39,888 nucleotides of DNA. Origin: UKL13-2 sp043773745 (GTDB taxonomy: Bacteria; Pseudomonadota; Gammaproteobacteria; Burkholderiales; Usitatibacteraceae). The stretch spans positions 1 to 39,888 of the forward strand of contig JAYVEV010000068.1 of assembly GCA_043773745.1 (NCBI GenBank), written 5' to 3'. Positions 33,650-39,888 of the stretch are shown here, in pieces (position 1 is the stretch's first letter; every line of letters starts with the position of its first letter). Below the pieces are notes generated by a model. It searched no databases, was not told the DNA's origin, and saw nothing but the letters and a program-made list of their open reading frames with translations. The translations under genes and the position numbers were made by a program.

Positions 33650-34081
33650 ATGGACCAGAATTCACCACATCAGCACGTCACCGCCCCTTTGGGCATCGTT
33701 GAGCCACATGCTCTCCTGCTGAGCGTTCCGCCTGCTGGTCAATTGCTCTACAAAGTGATGACCGTCGAGAATCTGTTGCGCTCGATTTCGGGTGCGTATT
33801 TGCACTTCAATCGCGTCGACAGCTACACAGACTTCCCTGGTGCGGACATCCATGACGGACAACAATTGGCCGGGGACCAGCCAGGCAATGCAGGGGCGAA
33901 ATTTGCAAAAGCGCCTGATTATTCAGCGGCCAATTATTACGATCAGTCCCGCGCTAGAACCTATGCCTGCTGTTTTTCGCTGGAGAGTTCAGATTCTATT
34001 TGGAAGAGCGGCGGCTATGCCGACGTGAATGACAAGGTTTGCGTCGTCTTTGATTTTGCCAAGTTGCGCGCGGCGAATTGA
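33650..34081 (+). pseudogene. Truncated DUF2971-like protein
   Basis: 143 residues. LYKVMTVENLLRSISGAYLHFNRVDSYTDFP near residues 30-65 and ACCFSLESSDSIWKSGGYADVNDKVCVVFDFAKLRA at the end match the N-terminal part of DUF2971 proteins as I know them (LYKY...L.F....DPFE; CFS......WxxYa....G.cI.FD...L). Those are usually 230-300 residues, so the C-terminal half is missing. The stop falls inside an inverted repeat (34078-34117), suggesting deletion or recombination there. Function of DUF2971 is unknown; it is often found near defence and mobile genes. The ribosome-site-like AAGAAAGGGA precedes the ATG, so a short protein may still be made. Confidence 0.6.
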
Positions 34082-34117
34082 TCCGCCAAACGCTAAATTT
34101 GGCCTAAAGCGGATCAA
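34078..34117. repeat. Internal inverted repeat (9-bp perfect arms)
   Basis: TTGATCCGC (34078-34086) is repeated as its complement GCGGATCAA (34109-34117) around a 22-bp A/T-richer centre. The stop codon of the truncated DUF2971-like gene lies in the left arm. It could be part of a recombination (res-like) site of the parent transposon or a simple hairpin. Confidence 0.55.
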
Positions 34118-34176
34118 CGAAACGACATGAGAAAAGTGGGAATCGCTACATCCCTTTAGAGATCATAGCCTTAGCA

Positions 34177-34215
34177 GATTTTCTGCGGATTTTTCAGGAA
34201 TCACGGCCGACCCTC
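34177..34215 (-). repeat. Right terminal inverted repeat (39 bp)
   Basis: Complement of the left repeat with two mismatches. Reading inward from 34215 it starts GAGGGTCGGCC and continues past 34177 into TGCTAAG, giving a 46-bp Tn3-like end terminated by TAAG. Confidence 0.88.
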
Positions 34216-34220
34216 CATTT
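34216..34220 (+). repeat. Right target-site duplication (CATTT)
   Basis: Directly repeats 32727-32731 immediately outside the right inverted repeat. Confidence 0.7.
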
Positions 34221-34260
34221 TGTGCTGTCGGCAAAATTTTGGCGCCAAAAAACCAAATAA

Positions 34261-34290
34261 AAAAGCCAGCTAGCAGGCTAACTGGCTTTT
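34261..34290 (-). terminator. Terminator of the ihfA-merR-tRNA-Pro transcript
   Basis: AAAAGCCAG / CTGGCTTTT perfect arms plus an inner TAGC/GCTA pairing. On the minus strand the stem is followed by T6; on the plus strand by T4, so it can also act weakly in that direction. Confidence 0.9.
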
Positions 34291-34327
34291 CACATTACAA
34301 ATATTGTCCATAAACTATTGATTCAAT

Positions 34328-34405
<78 letters not shown>

Positions 34406-34442
34406 CCGAGCTTCAAATTATAACTTGAATGGACAACAAAAG

Positions 34443-34811
34443 TTACGCGCTCAACATCGAAAGAATGCTTTTTAACTCACTCCTGACTTGGCGAACATCC
34501 ATTGATCGGCTACTTTTTGTTGTACGAGCTGGCGCCGGAATCGCCTCTGGGCCATCTAGCCGATTGCGCGCTCCATTGATCGTAAATCCATGCTCGTATA
34601 AAAGCTCACGAATGCGGCGAATCAAGAGCACTTCATGGTGTTGATAGTAACGGCGATTGCCACGACGTTTGAGTGGCTTTAACTGCGTAAATTCTTGTTC
34701 CCAGTAGCGGAGCACGTGTGGTTTGACGCCACAAAGCTCGCTGACTTCGCCGATGGTGAAATACCGTTTTGCCGGGATTGCCGGCAGGCTACTGTTGGGC
34801 AGCGCTTCCAT
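34443..34811 (-). CDS. MerR-family transcriptional regulator
   Basis: 122 residues from ATG 34809-34811, with GGAGAAG 7 nt upstream; starts further up add residues without support. The HTH is YFTIGEVSELCGVKPHVLRYWEQEF (about 17-41), followed by a wing (RRGNRRYYQHHEVLLIRRI). No metal-binding Cys pair is seen. Its C-terminal region is short and charged. It overlaps the ihfA end by 23 bp and is regularly found beside ihfA in betaproteobacteria; targets are unknown. Confidence 0.88.
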   Translation of the reverse strand: MEALPNSSLPAIPAKRYFTIGEVSELCGVKPHVLRYWEQEFTQLKPLKRRGNRRYYQHHEVLLIRRIRELLYEHGFTINGARNRLDGPEAIPAPARTTKSSRSMDVRQVRSELKSILSMLSA

Positions 34812-35103
34812 TGAACGACTTCTCCACAAGGCTCTTCAGTTTTTGGCTGGCATGAAAAGTTACAACACGACGTGCTGTGATCGGAATTTCCTCGCCTGTT
34901 TTGGGATTGCGCCCAGGGCGTTGAGGTTTATTGCGCAGCTGGAAATTCCCGAAGCCGGATAACTTAACGCTATCGCCCTTCTCCAACGCCATGCGAATTT
35001 CCTCGAAGAAAGATTCGACCATATCTTTGGCCTCACGCTTGTTGAGACCGACTTTTTCGAACATTAAGTCCGCAAGTTCAGCTTTAGTCAGTGTTAATGT
35101 CAT
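34789..35103 (-). CDS. ihfA: Integration host factor subunit alpha
   Basis: 104 residues, full length. MTLTKAELADLMFEKVGLNKREAKDMVESFFEEI at the N-terminus and the DNA-binding arm GFGNFQLRNKPQRPGRNPKTGEEIPITARRVVTFHASQKLK with the intercalating-Pro context (RNPKTG) identify IHF-alpha rather than HU. It bends DNA as a heterodimer with IHF-beta. It lies 8 bp after pheT, as in the enterobacterial pheST-ihfA operon. Confidence 0.96.
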   Translation of the reverse strand: MTLTLTKAELADLMFEKVGLNKREAKDMVESFFEEIRMALEKGDSVKLSGFGNFQLRNKPQRPGRNPKTGEEIPITARRVVTFHASQKLKSLVEKSFNGSAAQQ

Positions 35104-35111
35104 TTTTATGT

Positions 35112-37511
35112 TTATTTTCTGATAGTTGCGCCATACTGCTTTGACATTACTTCAGCTACATCAGATACGACTTGATCGCATTCAGAATCTGTTAAAGTTC
35201 TATCAGTATCCTGCATAACTATACGAAACGCAAGGCTTTTTTGCCCGGCCGGCAAGTTTGCACCGCGATATAAGTCAAACAGATTAAAGTCGATAATTTT
35301 GCTCAATTTAAGGCTTAAAACAGCATCAATCATGGCTTGAGCAGGCACCGTTTCCGGCACGTTGACGGCTATGTCGCGACGCACAGCCTGCATGCGCGAA
35401 GTGGGTTTGTAGTGCGGAGAGATTTGCTTTACCAATGCGGCAACAGCGAGTTCAAATAAAATCGGCGCGGCGGGTAATTCGTAATGCTGTTGCCAACGCG
35501 GATGCAGCTCACCCAAAAAGCCAATCAATTGACCATCAATATGTATGGCGGCTGAACGCCCCGGATGTAAAGCAGGGTGTACTAAAGGCTCAAAATGTGC
35601 ACCAGCGCCTTGCAGTAGTGACTCCAAATCGCCCTTTACCGCAAAAAAATCTACCTTGGCTGATTTATCTTCGCCCCATTGTTCGGCATGCATGGGGCCG
35701 TAGGCTAATCCTCCAATTTTCTCTGGTTGCACGTCCAGTGTGGCCTCGGTGCTATTGAAGCAGCGACCAACTTCAAATAGCCGTAAACGAGTTTCACCCC
35801 GATTCAGATTATTTTTGAGGGACAAAATCAAACCGCCTATAAGGCTGGTTCTCATGACACTCATTTGGCTGGCAATAGGGTTGGAGAGTTTGATCGGATT
35901 AATATTGGCACAAAAATCTGTTTCCCATGCCTCAGGCACAAAGCTGTAGTTGATGACCTCTTGATAGCCAAGGCTGGCCACACTGTTCCTGATGGCGGCG
36001 CGGGTGCGCAGGCTTTCTGAAATCGGCATGATAGCAACAGAGGATCGCGGCGGCAGCGCCGGCACTTTTTCATAGCCATAGATGCGGGCAATTTCTTCAA
36101 CAAAATCAGCCTCGATGTTGAGATCAAATCGGTATGACGGCGGTGTAACCAGCAGGACGGCTGGTAATGCGGTGCCCTTCCCTTCAACTTCCCTAACCTG
36201 ACATTGCAAGCGTTTGAGGATATCCAATATGGTGGTAGGTTCAATATCCATGCCGATCAGCGTATTCACGCGTGATACGCGAACGGACACGGGTGATTTT
36301 GGTGGGACGCTAATGATGGCCTCGGTCACAGGCCCAATTTGCGTGTTTGGCGTGCCGCAAATTTGAATCGTTAATGCTGTTGCATATTCGATTCCAGCGC
36401 GAGCTGATGCCGGATCTACGCCTCGCTCAAACCGATAGGCCGCGTCTGAATTGATTCCCAGTTCGCGTGTTTTGCCTTGAATGGCATCGGGGTGAAAGTG
36501 CGCCGCTTCAAAAAATACATTCGTGGTGGCGTCAGACACCATGCTCTCCAAGCCACCCATCACGCCGCCCATTGCCACGGCCCCAACCTCATCAGTAATG
36601 AGCAGCATGTCTGGCTTTAACACCACATGTTGCTCATTGAGCAGGTTCATTTCTTCACCCGCTTTGGCCCAACGTACCTCTATATCGCCCTTGAGTTTGT
36701 CATGATCGAATGCATGCATCGGCCGACCACGTTCGAGCGTGAGGTAATTGGTGATATCTACCAGCGGCGCAATGGAACGAAAACCGGCGCGCTCCAACCG
36801 GCGCTTCATCCATTCCGGTGTGGCCGCTTTGGTGTTAATATTTTTGATGACACGGCCAAGGTAGGCAGTGCATGACTTGCCTGCGGAAAGCTTAATAGCA
36901 CGGGCATCAGTTATATTGGATGCCACCGGTTCGATCGGCGGGATATGGAGTTTGGCGCTTGCGCCGATGACCGCAGCCAGATCACGCGCTACTCCAATCA
37001 TGGATAAGCAATCGCCGCGATTGGGGGTGAGCTTCAGCGTCAAAATCACATCATTGAGATCGAGATAATCGCGAATATCCTGACCAATCAGTGCATCAGC
37101 AGGCAGTGCCAGCAGGCCACCATGATCGTCGGATAAACCCAATTCGCGCGCTGAGCACAGCATGCCGTTTGAATCAACACCACGCAGCTTGGCTGCTTTG
37201 ATTTCAAGACCGGGCAACTTTGCACCGACCAAGGCACAAGGTACACGCATGCCGACAGCCACATTTGGCGCGCCACAAACGATTTGCAGCAAGCTTCCCG
37301 TGCCGGCATCTACTTCGGTCACGCGTAGCTTGTCGGCATTGGGATGGGGGCTAACCGCCTTAACTTCTGCCACTACAACTTGGGTATAGGGCGGGGCAAC
37401 AGGGTTGATTTCCTCTACTTCCAGCCCTGCCATCGTCAATGTGTGGGCGAGCTCATCGATTGATAAATCGATATCAACCAGTGTTTTAAGCCAATTTACG
37501 GATACTTTCAT
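35112..37511 (-). CDS. pheT: Phenylalanyl-tRNA synthetase beta subunit
   Basis: 799 residues, the usual length. Domain order is visible: N-terminal B1 region MKVSVNWLKTLVDI, the tRNA-binding OB fold VVAEVKAVSPHPNADKLRVTEVDAG (about 45-70), B3/B4 editing region, B5 domain, and the C-terminal anticodon-binding FDX-ACB domain (PTSRMQAVRRDIAVNVPE). With PheS it forms the alpha2beta2 enzyme that charges tRNA-Phe. AGGA sits 7 nt before the ATG; the gap to pheS is 21 bp. Confidence 0.97.
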   Translation of the reverse strand: MKVSVNWLKTLVDIDLSIDELAHTLTMAGLEVEEINPVAPPYTQVVVAEVKAVSPHPNADKLRVTEVDAGTGSLLQIVCGAPNVAVGMRVPCALVGAKLPGLEIKAAKLRGVDSNGMLCSARELGLSDDHGGLLALPADALIGQDIRDYLDLNDVILTLKLTPNRGDCLSMIGVARDLAAVIGASAKLHIPPIEPVASNITDARAIKLSAGKSCTAYLGRVIKNINTKAATPEWMKRRLERAGFRSIAPLVDITNYLTLERGRPMHAFDHDKLKGDIEVRWAKAGEEMNLLNEQHVVLKPDMLLITDEVGAVAMGGVMGGLESMVSDATTNVFFEAAHFHPDAIQGKTRELGINSDAAYRFERGVDPASARAGIEYATALTIQICGTPNTQIGPVTEAIISVPPKSPVSVRVSRVNTLIGMDIEPTTILDILKRLQCQVREVEGKGTALPAVLLVTPPSYRFDLNIEADFVEEIARIYGYEKVPALPPRSSVAIMPISESLRTRAAIRNSVASLGYQEVINYSFVPEAWETDFCANINPIKLSNPIASQMSVMRTSLIGGLILSLKNNLNRGETRLRLFEVGRCFNSTEATLDVQPEKIGGLAYGPMHAEQWGEDKSAKVDFFAVKGDLESLLQGAGAHFEPLVHPALHPGRSAAIHIDGQLIGFLGELHPRWQQHYELPAAPILFELAVAALVKQISPHYKPTSRMQAVRRDIAVNVPETVPAQAMIDAVLSLKLSKIIDFNLFDLYRGANLPAGQKSLAFRIVMQDTDRTLTDSECDQVVSDVAEVMSKQYGATIRK

Positions 37512-37532
37512 GTTGCAATCCTATTAGTGCAA

Positions 37533-38534
37533 TTAGTGGAACTGGCTTAAAAATTTCATATCATTTTCAAAGAATAAGCGCAGATCGTTCACACCGTACT
37601 TTAACATTGCAAGGCGATCCAAGCCCATTCCAAAGGCAAAGCCAGAATATTTTTCAGGATCAATTCCACCGTTTTTCAGTACGTCAGGATGCAGTACACC
37701 CGCACCGCCAATTTCCAACCACTTTATCTTGCCACCCTTGTTTTCCCATTCCATATCAACCTCTACGCCAGGCTCGACAAACGGGAAAAAAGAGGGGCGG
37801 AAACGAATTTGCATATCATCACGTTCGAAATAGGCATTCAAAAATTGCGTCAAGGTGCCCTTCAGATCAGCCAAACTAATCCCTTCATCAACCCATAACC
37901 CCTCGAGCTGATGGAACATGGGGGAATGGGTTGCATCGTGATCGCAACGATAGACGCGGCCGGGGCAAATAATGCGAATCGGCGGTTTGTGACTCAGCAT
38001 ATGGCGTATTTGCACTGGCGATGTGTGAGTACGCAGTAAGTTTTTTGAACCCTCAATATAGAAGGTGTCGTGCATTGAGCGAGCCGGGTGGTTTTCGGGG
38101 GTATTAAGCGCCGTGAAATTAAAAAAATCAGTCTCGATTTCCGGTCCATCAGCGACCGAGAAGCCCATGGTTGCAAACAAAGCTTCGATCCGCTCCAGAG
38201 AGCGTGTTACAGGGTGTAAGCCACCGTTGCGAGAGGTGCGCCCCGGCAAGGTGATATCGATGGCTTCAGCAGCGAGCTTGGCCTCAAGCTCTGCGTTTAA
38301 GATACGCGTTTTAGCAGCGTTAATAAGCGCTTCAACTTGGCTTTTCACCTCGTTGATGGCAGCGCCTGCCGCTTTCTTTTCTTCCGGTGGTAATTTGCCA
38401 AGCGCTTTCAGTTGCTCGGTAAGCGAGCCCGATTTACCCAAAAATCGCGCCTTGGTTTGCTCTAAATCGGGCACCGATGCGGTGACGGCCAGTGCGGCAG
38501 TGGCTTCCTGCAATATTGCTTGGAGATCGCTCAT
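37533..38534 (-). CDS. pheS: Phenylalanyl-tRNA synthetase alpha subunit
   Basis: 333 residues. N-terminal coiled-coil (about 1-90), then the class II catalytic core: HPARSMHDTFYIEG (motif 1/2 region), FHQLEGLWVDEGISLADLKG, and motif 3 GFAFGMGLDRLAMLKYG with its Arg. The ATG at 38532-38534 starts the typical coiled-coil. It follows rplT with a 107-bp gap holding a terminator-like hairpin. Confidence 0.97.
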   Translation of the reverse strand: MSDLQAILQEATAALAVTASVPDLEQTKARFLGKSGSLTEQLKALGKLPPEEKKAAGAAINEVKSQVEALINAAKTRILNAELEAKLAAEAIDITLPGRTSRNGGLHPVTRSLERIEALFATMGFSVADGPEIETDFFNFTALNTPENHPARSMHDTFYIEGSKNLLRTHTSPVQIRHMLSHKPPIRIICPGRVYRCDHDATHSPMFHQLEGLWVDEGISLADLKGTLTQFLNAYFERDDMQIRFRPSFFPFVEPGVEVDMEWENKGGKIKWLEIGGAGVLHPDVLKNGGIDPEKYSGFAFGMGLDRLAMLKYGVNDLRLFFENDMKFLSQFH

Positions 38535-38579
38535 GGCTGTTCAATCTGAATGGTCTGAAATTTATTGATACTAGAAAGC

Positions 38580-38610
38580 AAAAGGCCCGCTCATTTAAGG
38601 GAAGCGGGCC
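38580..38610 (-). terminator. Terminator or attenuator between rplT and pheS
   Basis: On the minus strand GGCCCGCT and AGCGGGCC form an 8-bp G/C stem with an 11-nt loop, followed by TTTT. It lies in the leader of pheST at the position of the attenuator of the enterobacterial pheST operon. Confidence 0.72.
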
Positions 38611-38641
38611 TGTTGCGTTGATTCAAATTACTTACGCCGCA

Positions 38642-39001
38642 TTAGGCATTACGGGCCGCTTTCGCTTGCTCGATAAATTGCGCAAATGCAGGTTTGTCCA
38701 TCACTGCCAAGTCGGCCAGTACTTTACGATCCACATCAATCGAGGCGCGTTTCAGGCCGTTCATGAAGGTGGAGTAGTTCATGCCGCCATTGCGGGCTGC
38801 CGCGTTGATACGGGCAATCCACAACGCACGGAATACGCGCTTTTTGTTACGACGGTCACGATAAGCATATTGGCCTGCCTTCATTACCGCTTCTTTGGCG
38901 ATACGGAAGACTTTACTGCGACGGCCGCGATAGCCTTTGGCTAGGTCGAGGATTTTCTTGTGGCGGGCGCGGGCGGTAACACCACGTTTAACTCTAGGCA
39001 T
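38642..39001 (-). CDS. rplT: 50S ribosomal protein L20
   Basis: 119 residues, exact family length. MPRVKRGVTARARHKKILDLAKGYRGRRSKVFRIAKEAVMKAGQYAYRDRRNKKR and LWIARINAAARNGGMNYSTFMNGLKRA are diagnostic. It binds 23S rRNA early in assembly and, in bacteria studied, represses the rpmI-rplT message. 12 bp after rpmI. Confidence 0.98.
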   Translation of the reverse strand: MPRVKRGVTARARHKKILDLAKGYRGRRSKVFRIAKEAVMKAGQYAYRDRRNKKRVFRALWIARINAAARNGGMNYSTFMNGLKRASIDVDRKVLADLAVMDKPAFAQFIEQAKAARNA

Positions 39002-39013
39002 GGTGGCGCTCCT

Positions 39014-39211
39014 TTACGCGTAAGGCAACATCGCACGAACACTCACGATGTTGGTTGCATGGATTTCGGCTGTACCGCGAAGCTGACGCTTGGATTTGGT
39101 CGTCTTCTTGGTCAGAATGTGGCGTTTGAACGCCTGCGAGCGCTTGATTGAGCCTGAACCACGCACTTTAAAGCGCTTGGCAGCTCCGCTCTTGGTCTTC
39201 ATTTTTGGCAT
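39014..39211 (-). CDS. rpmI: 50S ribosomal protein L35
   Basis: 65 residues from ATG 39209-39211, with AAGGAA 6 nt upstream; a longer open frame upstream has no family match. MPKMKTKSGAAKRFKVRGSG is diagnostic of L35. Gene order infC-rpmI-rplT is standard. Confidence 0.98.
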   Translation of the reverse strand: MPKMKTKSGAAKRFKVRGSGSIKRSQAFKRHILTKKTTKSKRQLRGTAEIHATNIVSVRAMLPYA

Positions 39212-39300
39212 GTCATTTCCTTGATTAGCCTTACCGCAGCAGGTGGCGAAACATTTTCGCACTTGAAACCTGAAGACGGCTTGTTTGCATCGTTTGTTTT

Positions 39301-39322
39301 CCAGCTTTTACTGTAAAACTGG
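39301..39322 (-). promoter_or_regulatory. Hairpin in the infC-rpmI spacer (possible L20 control site)
   Basis: CCAGTTTTA / TAAAAGCTGG form an imperfect stem about 90 bp before rpmI. L20 represses rpmI-rplT through RNA structures in this leader in other bacteria; whether this stem takes part cannot be told from sequence. There is no strong T run after it. Confidence 0.3.
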
Positions 39323-39353
39323 GTGATGCCCCATTGCTGCAATAATATGAACT

Positions 39354-39878
39354 TTAAATCTTCTTCTTGGGTGAAACCACCATAATCATCTGGCGGCCTT
39401 CCATTTTGGGGAACTGTTCAACCTGACCCACTTCTGCCAAATCTGCCTGTACACGCTTCAACAGCTCCATACCAAGCTCCTGATGCGCCATTTCACGACC
39501 ACGAAAACGCAGTGTGATTTTAGTCTTATCGCCGTCTTCCAGAAACCGCTTCAGGTTACGCACTTTGATGTTGTAATCGCCATCATCCGTGCCGGGGCGG
39601 AATTTGATTTCCTTAACCTGAATTTGTTTCTGTTTCAGTTTGGCTTCGTGGGCTTTCTTGGCCTCGCGGTATTTGAACTTGCCGAAATCCATGATTCGAC
39701 AAACAGGCGGTTTTGCCGTTGGGGCAATTTCCACCAAATCCAACTGCGCAGTTTCTGCTTGAGTTACAGCTTCAGCAAAACTCACTATTCCAATTGGCTC
39801 GCTTTCGGGGCCGAGCAATCGAACCTCAGTGACACCAGTAATCTCACTGTTGATCCGAACATCTTTATCAGTAGCGAT
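39354..39878 (-). CDS. infC: Translation initiation factor IF-3
   Basis: 174 residues if started at the ATC codon 39878-39876. Homologous residues (IATDKDVRINSEITG) continue in frame upstream of the first conventional start (TTG at 39818), and GGAGAG at 39888-39883 lies 4 nt before the ATC. AUC/AUU/AUA starts are a known property of infC, by which IF-3 controls its own synthesis. Conserved domains: N-domain VRLLGPESEPIGIVSFAEA, linker KFKYREAKKAHEAKLKQKQIQVKEIKFRP, C-domain LRFRGREMAHQELGMELLKRV. The upstream context is cut by the window edge. Confidence 0.95.
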   Translation of the reverse strand: MATDKDVRINSEITGVTEVRLLGPESEPIGIVSFAEAVTQAETAQLDLVEIAPTAKPPVCRIMDFGKFKYREAKKAHEAKLKQKQIQVKEIKFRPGTDDGDYNIKVRNLKRFLEDGDKTKITLRFRGREMAHQELGMELLKRVQADLAEVGQVEQFPKMEGRQMIMVVSPKKKI

Positions 39879-39888
39879 AAAACTCTCC

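Larger units (their letters stand above)
32732..34215. mobile_element. Tn3-family-like, transposase-less cassette carrying higBA
   Basis: A 1484-bp unit bounded by 39-bp inverted repeats (37 of 39 identical) and flanked by identical 5-bp direct repeats. Inside are a remnant reading like the last 48 codons of a Tn3-type transposase next to the left repeat, the higBA pair, and a truncated DUF2971-like gene. No transposase or resolvase gene is intact. The layout matches what is known as mobile insertion cassettes or MITE-like derivatives of Tn3-family transposons, and toxin-antitoxin genes are frequent passengers of that family. It inserted between the terminator after tRNA-Pro and the promoter of the aryl-polyene operon. 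Movement would need a transposase supplied from elsewhere. Confidence 0.78.

Noticed and set aside
32732..34215. Integron gene cassette with attC site for the higBA unit
   Set aside because: The end repeats are inverted relative to each other with flanking 5-bp duplications and a transposase relic; an integron array would show direct-oriented attC sites and no duplication.
38571..38594. Seven-codon frame MSGPFAF with two Phe codons before pheS, like the PheM leader peptide
   Set aside because: It has no ribosome site and its codons lie in the 3' arm and T tract of the hairpin itself, so ribosome stalling could not control that hairpin in the classical way.

Overview
The window looks like a chromosomal segment of a betaproteobacterium with roughly balanced base composition. 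The evidence is the infC-rpmI-rplT-pheS-pheT-ihfA-merR-tRNA-Pro block on the right, the tRNA-Val/tRNA-Asp/ppiD junction on the left, and the Gram-negative outer-membrane functions between them. Genus cannot be decided from sequence alone.

Left part (1-6.4 kb): tRNA-Val(TAC), tRNA-Asp(GTC), a terminator, ppiD, then on the minus strand a short-chain dehydrogenase, a glycosyltransferase-like protein and fabI, and on the plus strand an O-antigen-ligase-like membrane protein. Next (6.6-16.2 kb) is a complete peptide-type ABC importer: three tandem paralogous solute-binding proteins, two permeases and one fused double ATPase.

Centre (16.4-32.3 kb): an aryl-polyene pigment cluster of xanthomonadin type, built as two convergent operons whose last genes overlap tail to tail. 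The plus operon encodes a flavin-dependent halogenase, a XanB2-type chorismatase (aryl starter supply), a PlsC-type acyltransferase and a family 2 glycosyltransferase. The minus operon encodes ACP, a COG4648-like membrane protein, an aryl:ACP ligase, two hotdog dehydratases, a ketosynthase with its short chain-length-factor partner, a ketoreductase, a methyltransferase, an LpxL-type acyltransferase, a LolA-like carrier, an MMPL exporter, a polysaccharide deacetylase and a PAP2 phosphatase. Expected flow: chorismate to hydroxybenzoate, loading on ACP, iterative elongation/reduction/dehydration to a polyene, head-group methylation and halogenation, attachment to a lipid/sugar carrier, and export to the outer membrane.

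Just upstream of the minus operon (32727-34220) is a small transposon-like unit not explained by gene calls. It has 39-bp terminal inverted repeats (37/39 identical), flanking 5-bp direct repeats (CATTT), a 48-codon remnant that reads like the C-terminus of a Tn3-family transposase abutting the left repeat, a higBA toxin-antitoxin pair and a truncated DUF2971-like gene. I interpret it as a transposase-less Tn3-family cassette.

Right part (34.2-39.9 kb): terminator, tRNA-Pro(GGG), a MerR-type regulator, ihfA, pheT, pheS, rplT, rpmI and infC, all on the minus strand. infC appears to start at a rare ATC codon at the window edge.
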